Below are positions 16,621-24,795 of a stretch of 34,964 bases of DNA, one piece after another (the first letter of the stretch is position 1; every line of letters begins with the position of its first letter). The notes under the pieces were generated by a model. That model saw only the letters and a list, made by a program, of their open reading frames with translations, did no database searches and was not told the DNA's origin. The stretch covers positions 1-34,964 of the forward strand of contig CANQEU010000019.1 of the NCBI GenBank assembly GCA_947595635.1, in the 5' to 3' direction. A program made the translations under genes and the position numbers. The DNA comes from an uncultured Clostridia bacterium (GTDB lineage: Bacteria > Bacillota > Clostridia > Oscillospirales > Acutalibacteraceae).

Positions 16621-17983
16621 AATCATCAATACGATAAAAAAATATAATATGCTCGGCGGCAGCGAAAGCGTTATTGCCGCTGTTTCGGGTGGAGCAGATT
16701 CAATGTGCCTGCTTCACTTTCTTTACACTATGAAAGATGAGCTGAAAATAAAAAGGCTTATGGCTGCACATGTCAATCACAATATCAGGGGAGCGGAGGC
16801 AAAGCGCGACGAGGATTTTGTCCGCGATTACTGCGCTTTTATAAACATTCCCGTATTTGTTTTAAACGCTGACGTCCCTGCGGCTTCGCAAAAATTCGGC
16901 ACAGGCATAGAGGAAACGGCAAGAAAGATAAGATATGATTATTTTAGGGAGCTTAGCATCAGTCATAACGCGCTTGTCGCCACTGCTCATAATTCAGACG
17001 ACAATGCCGAAACCGTGATTTATAACCTTACGCGCGGCAGCGGACTAAAGGGAGCAGCCGGAATTCCACCGAAACGAGATTATATAATAAGACCGCTGAT
17101 TGAAACGTCACGCGAGCAAATAGAAAAATACTGCTGTGAAAACTCGCTTCAATACATAACCGACAGCACTAATTTAAGCGACGAATATACAAGAAATAAA
17201 ATTCGACATAACGTGCTTCCTGTGCTCAAGGGTATAAATCCTTCGTTTGAAAGGGCTATTTCCTTGTCATCTCAAAGGCTAAGGTCGGATGATGAATTTC
17301 TTTTAAGTCTCGCAAAAGAAAAAATCAAAAAGGCAAAAACCGACGGCGGATATTCGGTAAGCGTTTTAAAATGCCTTCCTGAACCGCTGCTGTCGCGCGC
17401 TGTCATTTCAATAATTGACGAGTGCGCCCATATCAAAGCCGACAGCACTGCAACTGCTCTCGTGTGCAGGGCAATAAAGCAGGGCGGCAGGGTAAATATA
17501 TCAAATAATCTGTTTGCCGACGCAAGAAGCGGCGTTTTCAGAATATACGGCGCTCAAAAGAAAACAGAAGCTAAAGCCTGCCGTGTGCAGGGCTTTTGCA
17601 AGGAAAATATAGCCGGCAGGGAAATTTCCTTTGAGCTTATCTCAAAGGAGGATTATGACGCAAAATTAAAATTTAACAATTTGTTATTTAAATACGCGAT
17701 TGATTATGATATAATACAAGCTGATACTGTTGTCAGGACAAGAAAAAGCGGCGACTTTTTCGCTCCGGCAAACAGAGGCTTTACTAAATCGCTCAAAAAA
17801 TTTCTTATTGATGAAAAAACTCTTTCCGAGCAAAGGGACAGACTACTGCTTATCGCCAATGACAGCAATGTGCTGTGGCTTGAAGGCTTCGGAGCGTCCC
17901 GTGACGCCAAGGTTACTTCAAAGACTCAGAAGGCTCTGATAATCAGGCTCAGCTCGGATTTGGAGGAAGCATTAGATGAATGA
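16610..17983 (+). CDS. tilS: tRNA(Ile)-lysidine synthase TilS
   Basis: A 457-residue enzyme that converts the wobble cytidine of tRNA-Ile(CAU) to lysidine so that it reads AUA. The ATP-binding PP-loop is SGGADS (26-31). The family signature NHNIRGAEA lies downstream, and a C-terminal TilS domain ends the protein. The start is a GTG (16610) inside the end of dnaB, behind CGGAGG. The stop overlaps the hpt start by eight bases. The tilS-hpt-ftsH order is conserved across Firmicutes. Confidence 0.97.
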   Translation: MKNEIINTIKKYNMLGGSESVIAAVSGGADSMCLLHFLYTMKDELKIKRLMAAHVNHNIRGAEAKRDEDFVRDYCAFINIPVFVLNADVPAASQKFGTGIEETARKIRYDYFRELSISHNALVATAHNSDDNAETVIYNLTRGSGLKGAAGIPPKRDYIIRPLIETSREQIEKYCCENSLQYITDSTNLSDEYTRNKIRHNVLPVLKGINPSFERAISLSSQRLRSDDEFLLSLAKEKIKKAKTDGGYSVSVLKCLPEPLLSRAVISIIDECAHIKADSTATALVCRAIKQGGRVNISNNLFADARSGVFRIYGAQKKTEAKACRVQGFCKENIAGREISFELISKEDYDAKLKFNNLLFKYAIDYDIIQADTVVRTRKSGDFFAPANRGFTKSLKKFLIDEKTLSEQRDRLLLIANDSNVLWLEGFGASRDAKVTSKTQKALIIRLSSDLEEALDE

Positions 17984-18524
17984 AGATATTGAGAGAGTCC
18001 TGTTCGATGAAAATGAACTTTCAAAAATTACAAAATCTCTCGGACAAAGAATAACACAAGACTATAAAAATAAAAATCTGCTTATTGTTTCCGTGTTAAA
18101 GGGAAGCATAATATTTACAGCGGATCTGGTAAGAGCAATCGAGCTTCCGTCCCGTATTGAATTTATGCAGACGTCAAGCTACGGCTCCTCGTCGGTTTCT
18201 TCGGGATGCGTGAAAATAATAAGGGATATACCTTTTTCAATCGAGGAATACGACGTTTTAATAGTTGAGGATATAATCGACAGCGGATATACCCTAAAAA
18301 AGCTTGTTGAACATTTAAAGCAAAAAAATGCAAAAAGCGTTAATATCTGCACACTGCTGAGCAAGCCGTCACGGCGCAGGGTGGAGGTTGACGTTAAATA
18401 TATAGGTCAGGAGGTACCCGACAGCTTCATTGTCGGATATGGACTTGATTTTGCGGACAAATACAGATCTTTGCCATATATCGGCGTATTAAAGCCGCAA
18501 GTTTATGAAAATCAAGAGGTGTAA
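17976..18524 (+). CDS. hpt: Hypoxanthine phosphoribosyltransferase
   Basis: A 182-residue purine-salvage enzyme that joins hypoxanthine or guanine to PRPP. The PRPP-binding motif [13 protein letters not shown] spans 94-106, with the acidic pair E98-D99. [10 protein letters not shown] near the N-terminus and the C-terminal [14 protein letters not shown] are family signatures. It overlaps tilS and is followed after two bases by ftsH. In Bacillus the Hpt protein also interacts with TilS and regulates ftsH; whether that holds here cannot be seen. Confidence 0.97.
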   Translation: MNEDIERVLFDENELSKITKSLGQRITQDYKNKNLLIVSVLKGSIIFTADLVRAIELPSRIEFMQTSSYGSSSVSSGCVKIIRDIPFSIEEYDVLIVEDIIDSGYTLKKLVEHLKQKNAKSVNICTLLSKPSRRRVEVDVKYIGQEVPDSFIVGYGLDFADKYRSLPYIGVLKPQVYENQEV

Positions 18525-18526
18525 GG

Positions 18527-20488
18527 ATGGACAATAAGAAAAACGCAAAAAATATTTTTCTTGCAGTCGGAATTTGCATTATTGTTATATTGGCAATAGT
18601 TTTCATTTTCCAAATGCAGCCGAAATATTCATACAAATATTCGGATATAATTTCACTTTTCGCACAGGACAAGGTTCAGGAATATACGCTTGACCTCGGC
18701 AGCGGCGAAATGGAGATAAAGCTTCGCCCCGGCGAGAGCTTTAAGCCGAGCGACCCCGATAAGTCGCCAAAGGTGCAAAAGCCAAAGTCAGATAAGGAAG
18801 GCATAGAGATTTCCTACACTGCGCCGAGCGCAACGCTGATGTATGAGGATATTAAGGAATATGTGAAGGCTTATAACGATACAAACGAAGATAATCCTGT
18901 CGTATATGACTATAAAAAATCAAACGACAATTCGTGGCTTCTCGGAATTTTGCCGAATATTGTTCTTATTGTTCTTATAGTAATTTTCTATATATATCTT
19001 ATGAGAAAGATGTCGGGCGGAATCGGCGGAGACGCCGCAAGACCTAACGGCTTCGGAAAAACAAAAATAAGAAATATGAACGACGAAAAGCACAAAACCA
19101 CCTTTGATGATGTTGCAGGCGCCGATGAGGAAAAGGAAGAGCTTGAAGAAATTGTTGAATTTCTTAAGGAGCCGAAAAAGTTTAACGAGCTGGGCGCAAA
19201 AATTCCAAAGGGCGTCCTGCTTGTAGGCCCTCCGGGAACAGGTAAAACATTGCTTGCAAGGGCTGTTGCCGGCGAAGCAGGCGTTCCGTTCTTCTCCATG
19301 TCAGGCTCTGATTTTGTAGAGATGTTCGTCGGCGTAGGCGCTTCAAGAGTAAGAGATTTATTTGAGCAGGCAAAGAAAAACTCGCCCTGCATTATTTTCA
19401 TAGATGAAATAGACGCGGTCGGCCGCCAAAGAGGAACAGGTCTTGGCGGAGGCCACGATGAAAGAGAGCAAACGCTCAATCAGCTCCTCGTTGAAATGGA
19501 CGGCTTCGGTATTAACGAGGGTATAATAATCATCGCCGCTACAAACCGCCCGGATATACTCGATCCTGCTCTTATGCGACCCGGCAGATTTGACAGACAG
19601 GTCGTTGTCGGTTATCCCGATGTTAAGGGCAGAGAAGCAATACTGAAGGTTCATTCAAGAAAAAAGCCGCTTGCTCCTGACGTTAAGCTTTCGGTAATCG
19701 CAAAATCAACGGCAGGCTTTACAGGCGCCGACCTTGAAAATCTTTTGAATGAGGCCGCTCTGCTTGCCGCAAGAAAGTGTAAGAAGGCTATCACGATGGA
19801 GGAGATAGAGGAGGCGACAATAAAGGTAGTTGTCGGCGCTGAGAAAAAGTCAAAGGTTATGAGCGACAGGGAAAAGCTGCTTACGGCGTATCATGAGGCA
19901 GGCCACGCAATAGCCTTCCACGTTTGCGACACTCAGGACCCTGTCCATCAAATATCAATTATTCCAAGAGGTATGGCAGGCGGATATACAATGCCGCTCC
20001 CAAGCGAGGATAAATCTTATAAATCAAAGAGAGAAATGGAGGAGGACATTGTAGTATGTCTTGGCGGCAGAGTTGCCGAGGCTCTAATTCTCGATGATAT
20101 TTCAACCGGCGCATCTAACGATATAGAAAAGGCGACTAAAACAGCCCGTGCCATGGTAACAAAATACGGTATGAGCAAAAAGCTCGGCCCGATTAACTAT
20201 ACAAGCGGAAGCACGGAGGTATTCCTCGGTCGTGATATGGGTCACGGCAGAGATTTCTCCGAGCGCACGGCTGCCGTAATTGATGACGAGGTATTGACGA
20301 TTATAAATAACGGCTATAACAAAGCCGAGGAGATACTGAAGGCTAATATCGACAAGCTTCACGATGTCGCCAAATACCTTCTCAAGCATGAAAAAATGGA
20401 CGGCGAAACCTTTGAGGCGGTTATGGAAGGCCGCTATGTTGAGCCGGAGCAGCCCGAGCAGGAAGACGAAGAAGAGGGCAATGAGTAA
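18527..20488 (+). CDS. ftsH: ATP-dependent zinc metalloprotease FtsH
   Basis: A 653-residue membrane-bound AAA+ protease for quality control of membrane and short-lived proteins. Two membrane helices (about 9-28 and 139-158) flank an external domain. The AAA domain has Walker A GPPGTGKT (234-241), Walker B IIFIDEID, and the second region of homology [19 protein letters not shown]. The zinc protease motif is HEAGH (456-460). The tail is acidic ([15 protein letters not shown]). It closes the operon and is followed by a strong terminator. Start ATG behind AGAGGTGTAAGG. Confidence 0.98.
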   Translation: MDNKKNAKNIFLAVGICIIVILAIVFIFQMQPKYSYKYSDIISLFAQDKVQEYTLDLGSGEMEIKLRPGESFKPSDPDKSPKVQKPKSDKEGIEISYTAPSATLMYEDIKEYVKAYNDTNEDNPVVYDYKKSNDNSWLLGILPNIVLIVLIVIFYIYLMRKMSGGIGGDAARPNGFGKTKIRNMNDEKHKTTFDDVAGADEEKEELEEIVEFLKEPKKFNELGAKIPKGVLLVGPPGTGKTLLARAVAGEAGVPFFSMSGSDFVEMFVGVGASRVRDLFEQAKKNSPCIIFIDEIDAVGRQRGTGLGGGHDEREQTLNQLLVEMDGFGINEGIIIIAATNRPDILDPALMRPGRFDRQVVVGYPDVKGREAILKVHSRKKPLAPDVKLSVIAKSTAGFTGADLENLLNEAALLAARKCKKAITMEEIEEATIKVVVGAEKKSKVMSDREKLLTAYHEAGHAIAFHVCDTQDPVHQISIIPRGMAGGYTMPLPSEDKSYKSKREMEEDIVVCLGGRVAEALILDDISTGASNDIEKATKTARAMVTKYGMSKKLGPINYTSGSTEVFLGRDMGHGRDFSERTAAVIDDEVLTIINNGYNKAEEILKANIDKLHDVAKYLLKHEKMDGETFEAVMEGRYVEPEQPEQEDEEEGNE

Positions 20489-20507
20489 TTATTCAAATAT
20501 TGTGCAT

Positions 20508-20542
20508 AATAATGCGGTGACCATACACCGCATTATTTTTTT
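20508..20542 (+). terminator. Intrinsic terminator of the rnj-ftsH operon
   Basis: A perfect 12-bp hairpin (AATAATGCGGTG 20508-20519 with CACCGCATTATT 20526-20537, six-base loop) followed by a run of seven T's (20536-20542), 20 bases after the ftsH stop. Confidence 0.93.
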
Positions 20543-20604
20543 GCTTTTCGTTAAATTGCTGTTGATTTTTTCCGGCAAATATTATATACTGTCATTACTG
20601 ACGA

Positions 20605-20907
20605 TTGACACATCAGTATATATAGTGTTATAATTCAAATAACGTCAATTTTAACACAAGATGTAGTTGTGCAGGTTTAACAAAAAAACTGCAATCTATT
20701 ATTAATTATGCGCGCCTTTGTTGCGCTGTGTATATTTAATAAATTTTATGTATTAATTTACGGCAATGTCCCGATATGCTTGCCGCACCAAGCCTGCAAT
20801 TATTGCGTAAGCATTGCTAAGCTATGCTGCGCACCGCTTTTAATGGGACGTTTTTTACCGGTTTTATACTATAATTTCTTTCATTATTATTAAGGGGGAT
20901 TTGCGTT
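20605..20907 (+). promoter_or_regulatory. pflB promoter and structured leader
   Basis: A consensus promoter: TTGACA 20605-20610, 18-base spacer, TATAAT 20629-20634. The pflB ATG is at 20908, so the leader would be about 265 bases. It includes a GC-richer block closed by GTCCC (20768-20772) and GGGAC (20845-20849), directly followed by TTTTTT (20851-20856). That looks like the end of a short RNA or an attenuator. A second -10-like TATAAT (20869-20874) lies between it and the gene. The single open frame in this leader has no ribosome binding site or family and I do not count it as a gene. Confidence 0.5.
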
Positions 20908-23160
20908 ATGAGTGAAAAAGTACAGTGGAGAGGCTTTAAGGGCAGACGTTGGCAGGAAGAGGTCGACACAAGAGATTTTACCCAGAACAACTACACTGCC
21001 TATGACGGCGACGCTTCTTTCCTTGAAGGCCCTACCGAGGCTACCGATATTCTTTGGGGCGAGCTTAAAAAGCTTCAAAAGGCAGAAAGAGAAAAGGGCG
21101 GCGTGCTTGATATGGACACGGATATTGTTTCCACTCTCACCTCTCACGGCGCCGGCTATATAAATGAAGAATACAAGGAGCTTGAAAAAATTGTCGGTTT
21201 GCAGACGGACAAGCCCCTGAAGCGTGCTTTTATGCCGTTCGGCGGTATAAAAATGGCGGAGGAAGCGCTTAAAACTCACGGTTATACCCCCAATCCCGAG
21301 CTGCACAAGATTTTCACAAAGTATCACAAAACCCACAATCAGGGCGTGTTTGACGCATATACGCCTGAAATACTCAAAGCGCGCCACAATAAGATAATAA
21401 CGGGACTTCCCGACACATACGGCAGAGGCAGAATAGTCGGCGACTATCGCCGTGTTGCTCTGTACGGAATAGATTACCTTATGGAGAAGAAAAAGGCGGA
21501 CTTTAACGCCTGCGGTTCAGGCTCTATGAAGGGAGAGGTAATAAGGCTCAGGGAGGAGATAGCCGAGCAGTACAACGCCCTTGCCGAGATGAAGGAAATG
21601 GCTGAAATTTACGGATATGACATTTCTCAGCCTGCCAATAACGCAAAGGAGGCTGTTCAGTGGCTTTATTTCGGCTATCTCGCCGCGATTAAAACACAAA
21701 ACGGAGCGGCTATGAGCGTCGGAAGAATCTCAACCTTTCTTGATATTTACATTCAGCGCGATCTTCAGGAGGGTACTATTACCGAAAAGGAAGCGCAGGA
21801 GCTTATCGACCATATGGTTATGAAATTCAGAATGGTCAAGTTTGCGAGAATACCGTCTTATAACGAGCTTTTCTCCGGCGACCCTGTCTGGGCAACTCTT
21901 GAGGTGGCAGGACTTGGCGTTGACGGCCGCTCAATGGTAACTAAAAACGATTTCCGTTTCCTGCACACTCTTGAAAATATGGGCCCTGCTCCGGAGCCTA
22001 ACCTTACTGTCCTTTATTCTTCAAGACTGCCTTTAAGCTTTAAAAAATATGCTTCCTATATCTCTGTTAAGACAAGCTCAGTTCAATATGAAAACGACGA
22101 CGTAATGCGTCCGATATGGGGCGACGATTATTCAATCTGCTGCTGCGTTTCCGCAACTCAAACAGGCAAAGAAATGCAGTTTTTCGGAGCTCGTGCCAAT
22201 CTCGCAAAATGTCTGCTTTATGCAATCAACGGCGGCATAGACGAGGTGACCAAGGTTCAGGTCGGCCCGAAATATTCAAAAATAACATCAGATTATCTCG
22301 ACTATGACGAGGTAATGGAAAAGTACGACGCTATGATGGACTGGCTTGCCGACATTTATGTAAACGCGCTCAACCTCATTCATTATATGCACGATAAGTA
22401 TTATTACGAGGCGGCAGAAATGGCTCTGCTTGACACACATATAAGAAGAACCTTTGCAACGGGCATTGCCGGCTTCTCTCATGTTGTCGATTCTATTTCG
22501 GCAATAAAATACGCGAAGGTCAGGGTCATTCGTGATGAAAACGGCATAGCGGTAGATTATGACGTTCAGGGTGATTTCCCTCGCTACGGCAATGACGACG
22601 ACCGAGCCGACTCTATTGCGGTATGGCTTGTTAAAACCTTCCTTTCTAAAATCAAAAAGCACCATACCTACCGTCGCTCCGAGGCCACAACTTCAATACT
22701 GACAATAACCTCAAACGTAGTTTACGGCAAAGCCACGGGCTCTCTGCCTGACGGAAGAAAAGCAGGCGAGCCGCTTGCTCCCGGTGCAAATCCAAGCTAC
22801 GGCGCAGAGAAAAACGGCTTGCTTGCCTCGTTAAATTCCGTTGCGAAGATACCGTATGAATATGCCCTTGACGGAATTTCCAACACCCAAACGATAAACC
22901 CCGACGCACTCGGACACAACGACGGTGAAAGAGTTGATAACCTTGTCCGCATTATGGACGGTTACTTTGACCAGGGCGCTCATCATCTAAACGTCAATGT
23001 ATTCGGCACTGAAAAGCTTATCGACTGTATGGAGCATCCCGAAAAAGAGGAGTATCAGAATTTCACTATAAGAGTTTCAGGCTATGCCGTTAAGTTTATC
23101 GACCTTACCCGTGAACAGCAGCTTGATGTTATCGCAAGAACCTGCCACGGCGTAATCTAA
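20908..23160 (+). CDS. pflB: Pyruvate formate-lyase (formate C-acetyltransferase)
   Basis: A 750-residue glycyl-radical enzyme that splits pyruvate with CoA to acetyl-CoA and formate in anaerobic sugar fermentation. The catalytic cysteine pair lies in a CCC run at residues 411-413 ([26 protein letters not shown] region). The radical glycine is G725 in [10 protein letters not shown], 26 residues from the C-terminus, as usual for the family. The start ATG follows GGGGGAT. The radical must be installed by the activase encoded at 23510. The gene has its own promoter and leader. Confidence 0.98.
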   Translation: MSEKVQWRGFKGRRWQEEVDTRDFTQNNYTAYDGDASFLEGPTEATDILWGELKKLQKAEREKGGVLDMDTDIVSTLTSHGAGYINEEYKELEKIVGLQTDKPLKRAFMPFGGIKMAEEALKTHGYTPNPELHKIFTKYHKTHNQGVFDAYTPEILKARHNKIITGLPDTYGRGRIVGDYRRVALYGIDYLMEKKKADFNACGSGSMKGEVIRLREEIAEQYNALAEMKEMAEIYGYDISQPANNAKEAVQWLYFGYLAAIKTQNGAAMSVGRISTFLDIYIQRDLQEGTITEKEAQELIDHMVMKFRMVKFARIPSYNELFSGDPVWATLEVAGLGVDGRSMVTKNDFRFLHTLENMGPAPEPNLTVLYSSRLPLSFKKYASYISVKTSSVQYENDDVMRPIWGDDYSICCCVSATQTGKEMQFFGARANLAKCLLYAINGGIDEVTKVQVGPKYSKITSDYLDYDEVMEKYDAMMDWLADIYVNALNLIHYMHDKYYYEAAEMALLDTHIRRTFATGIAGFSHVVDSISAIKYAKVRVIRDENGIAVDYDVQGDFPRYGNDDDRADSIAVWLVKTFLSKIKKHHTYRRSEATTSILTITSNVVYGKATGSLPDGRKAGEPLAPGANPSYGAEKNGLLASLNSVAKIPYEYALDGISNTQTINPDALGHNDGERVDNLVRIMDGYFDQGAHHLNVNVFGTEKLIDCMEHPEKEEYQNFTIRVSGYAVKFIDLTREQQLDVIARTCHGVI

Positions 23161-23187
23161 ACCTTACTAAAATATATATAAGCTTGT

Positions 23188-23216
23188 GTTCAGCCTCTCC
23201 GATAAATTCGGAGAGG
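23188..23216. repeat. 29-bp palindromic repeat, copy 1
   Basis: A 29-bp unit starting GTTCAG and containing a nine-base-pair hairpin, CCTCTCCGA / TCGGAGAGG with a TAAAT loop. An identical 29-bp copy lies at 23455-23483. It stands 28 bases after the pflB stop and could stabilise or end the transcript, but no T-run follows. Confidence 0.85.
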
Positions 23217-23258
23217 CACAGTTTATCGAAAAGCGTTTTGCCTATGTAAACATTAAAC

Positions 23259-23299
23259 AGCGTCAACACAGCTTAACGGCAGTTTAGCTTTTTGACGCT
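23259..23299. repeat. Hairpin in the pflB-pflA gap
   Basis: AGCGTCA (23259-23265) pairs with TGACGCT (23293-23299), with an inner AGCT/AGCT and TTAA/TTTA pairing. It lies between the two 29-bp repeats. Function unknown. Confidence 0.5.
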
Positions 23300-23339
23300 A
23301 ATTCCTAAAAAATTTCTTTGAACTATTAAGTGGGGGCTT

Positions 23340-23450
23340 ACGGGGGAGCGTTAGCTCCCCCGTTTAAAACTAAATTTTAAAATAGCAGCTTTAACGGCGC
23401 GAGTCGATAAAGCTGCGGTAGGCGAGAGCTTGTAAAAAATAGTTTTTTAG
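23340..23450. repeat. Intergenic repeat block with two hairpins, inverted relative to 7866-7930
   Basis: A perfect 10-bp hairpin (ACGGGGGAGC 23340-23349 with GCTCCCCCGT 23354-23363, loop GTTA) is followed by an AT-rich linker. A second hairpin follows (GCAGCTTTA 23385-23393 with TAAAGCTGC 23408-23416), then AAAAATAGTTTTTTAG (23435-23450). The ends match the reverse complement of 7866-7930; the second hairpin is absent there. No gene is visible in 23161-23509. Confidence 0.65.
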
Positions 23451-23454
23451 ACAA

Positions 23455-23483
23455 GTTCAGCCTCTCCGATAAATTCGGAGAGG
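23455..23483. repeat. 29-bp palindromic repeat, copy 2
   Basis: Identical to 23188-23216 over all 29 bases and in the same orientation, 267 bases downstream. It ends 26 bases before the pflA ATG and could form a hairpin in the pflB-pflA transcript. Confidence 0.85.
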
Positions 23484-23509
23484 TGTTAAATTACAACGGA
23501 GGAGTAAAA

Positions 23510-24247
23510 ATGACCCTTGGATATATCAATTCAACCGAAAGCTTCGGCTCGGTTGACGGCCCGGGCGTAAGATTCGTGATTTTTATGCAGGGCTGTAGTA
23601 TGCGCTGTAAATACTGCCATAATCCCGATACATGGGAAATAAACGGCGGCGAGGCTGTATCAGCCGATGAGCTTATAAAAAAAGCGCTCAGATATAAGGC
23701 GTACTGGGGCGATAAGGGCGGAATCACCGTAAGCGGAGGCGAGCCTCTGCTTCAGCTTGATTTTTTGCTTGAGCTTTGCGAAAAGGCGCACAGTCAGGGA
23801 ATAAATATTGCAATCGACACATCAGGCAAGCCTTTTACTAAAAGCGAACCGTTCATATCAAAATTCAACGCGCTTTTAAGCGTTACTGATCTTTTCCTGC
23901 TTGATATTAAGCATATCGACGATAGTGAGCATAAGAATTTAACAGGCTTCGGAAACAAAAATATTCTTGAGCTTGCGCGCTATCTTTCAGAGCACGGCTT
24001 TCCGGTCTGGATAAGACACGTTCTTGTTCCGGGTATAACCGACGATGATTTTACTCTTAACAAGCTCCACAAATTTATAAGCACACTCAAAAACGTAGAA
24101 AGGGTAGAGGTACTGCCTTATCACAGTCTCGGACAATTCAAATATGATGAGCTCGGAATAGAATATCCGCTTGACGGTCTGCAATCGCCGTCAAAGGAAA
24201 GCATAATTGACGCAAAGCGTATTCTGCATGTTTCTGATTTTGATTAA
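23510..24247 (+). CDS. pflA: Pyruvate formate-lyase activating enzyme
   Basis: A 245-residue radical SAM enzyme that makes the glycyl radical on PflB. The cluster motif is CSMRCKYC (C29, C33, C36), preceded by SVDGPGVRFVIFMQG. The glycine-rich VSGGEPLLQ motif for SAM binding follows. I start it at ATG 23510, behind AACGGAGGAG; a longer frame would begin inside the 29-bp repeat and add residues that the family lacks. It follows pflB after a 350-base repeat-filled gap. Confidence 0.97.
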   Translation: MTLGYINSTESFGSVDGPGVRFVIFMQGCSMRCKYCHNPDTWEINGGEAVSADELIKKALRYKAYWGDKGGITVSGGEPLLQLDFLLELCEKAHSQGINIAIDTSGKPFTKSEPFISKFNALLSVTDLFLLDIKHIDDSEHKNLTGFGNKNILELARYLSEHGFPVWIRHVLVPGITDDDFTLNKLHKFISTLKNVERVEVLPYHSLGQFKYDELGIEYPLDGLQSPSKESIIDAKRILHVSDFD

Positions 24248-24305
24248 AAAAGCGTATTTCATTCGCAATAAGATTAACTGCCGTGTCTCTTACTGAAAAT
24301 TGCTG

Positions 24306-24334
24306 TTGACAAAATAATAATTGTGTGATAATAT
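24306..24334 (+). promoter_or_regulatory. Promoter of tRNA-Val
   Basis: TTGACA (24306-24311), 17 bases, TAATAT (24329-24334), ending 32 bases before the tRNA. Alternatively GATAAT at 24327 with 15 bases of spacing. Confidence 0.7.
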
Positions 24335-24366
24335 AACTTCCGCCGGATATTATAATATATCCTTAC

Positions 24367-24442
24367 GGGAGCATAGCTCAGCTGGGAGAGCATCTGCCTT
24401 ACAAGCAGAGGGTCATAGGTTCGAGCCCTATTGTTCCCACCA
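24367..24442 (+). tRNA. tRNA-Val (anticodon TAC)
   Basis: A complete 76-base tRNA including an encoded CCA (24440-24442). The acceptor stem GGGAGCA pairs with TGTTCCC (one G-T wobble). The D arm holds AGCTCAGCTGGGAGAGC, and the anticodon arm is CTGCC-TTACAAG-type with TAC as anticodon, reading GTA and other valine codons. The T arm has the GGTTCGAGCC core. Promoter and terminator are its own, so it is a single-gene unit. Confidence 0.96.
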
Positions 24443-24445
24443 TTC

Positions 24446-24477
24446 AGCGGCAGGTCGTTTGGCTTGCCGCTTTTTTT
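24446..24477 (+). terminator. Intrinsic terminator after tRNA-Val
   Basis: AGCGGCA (24446-24452) pairs with TGCCGCT (24465-24471), followed by TTTTTTT up to 24477. Confidence 0.85.
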
Positions 24478-24488
24478 GAATTTCGGTG

Positions 24489-24517
24489 TTGACATCGGAG
24501 TTTAAAGCAAGTATAAT
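24489..24517 (+). promoter_or_regulatory. Promoter of the alaS T-box transcript
   Basis: TTGACA (24489-24494), 17-base spacer, TATAAT (24512-24517): a full consensus promoter, placed about 25 bases before the T-box stem I. Confidence 0.9.
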
Positions 24518-24539
24518 AAATTTCGGAAATAATACGAAA

Positions 24540-24760
24540 CAATGGCTGTGACAGGAAATAAATATCGCATAAAGCCGTCAAGAGAAGGGATCCTTTGGCT
24601 GAAAGGTCTCTCGGATAAAACGATATGAGCCATCCTTGAGCCTGCGGCGATGAGCCGCACGTAAGCCGGCGTTAACGGCGTCAAAGAGGCAGACTTGTTC
24701 TGCAATTTGGGTGGTACCGCAGGATATGCTCCTGCCCCATGTCGGGGCAGGAGTTTTTTG
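24540..24760 (+). promoter_or_regulatory. T-box leader specific for tRNA-Ala, controlling alaS
   Basis: A T-box riboswitch that senses uncharged tRNA-Ala and lets transcription into alaS. The T-box core TGGGTGGTACC is at 24708-24718; TGGT (24712-24715) would pair with the ACCA end of the tRNA. Stem I can be drawn with GGCT 24544-24547 / AGCC 24639-24642 at the base, AGG/CCT (24553-24555, 24634-24636), and ATATCG/CGATAT (24562-24567, 24621-24626). The right side of the internal loop then presents GCC (24629-24631), an alanine codon, as specifier. The terminator is CTCCTGCCCC 24729-24738 with 24744-24753, then TTTTTT. Confidence 0.93.
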
Positions 24761-24795
24761 TTTCGTCAAAAAATTTTATTACAGGAGAGTTAAAA

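Noticed and set aside
20708-20893. 61-residue open frame in the pflB leader
   Set aside because: No ribosome binding site, no family features, and it overlaps the structured leader and ends at the pflB ribosome binding site.
23188-23483. CRISPR array suggested by identical 29-bp palindromic repeats
   Set aside because: Only two copies, about 240 bases apart, with hairpins rather than spacers between them, and no cas genes.
24739-24795. Longer alaS start inside the T-box terminator
   Set aside because: The conserved start is MKWTGLNELR at 24796 with GGAGAG upstream; the extension is the terminator loop and T-run.
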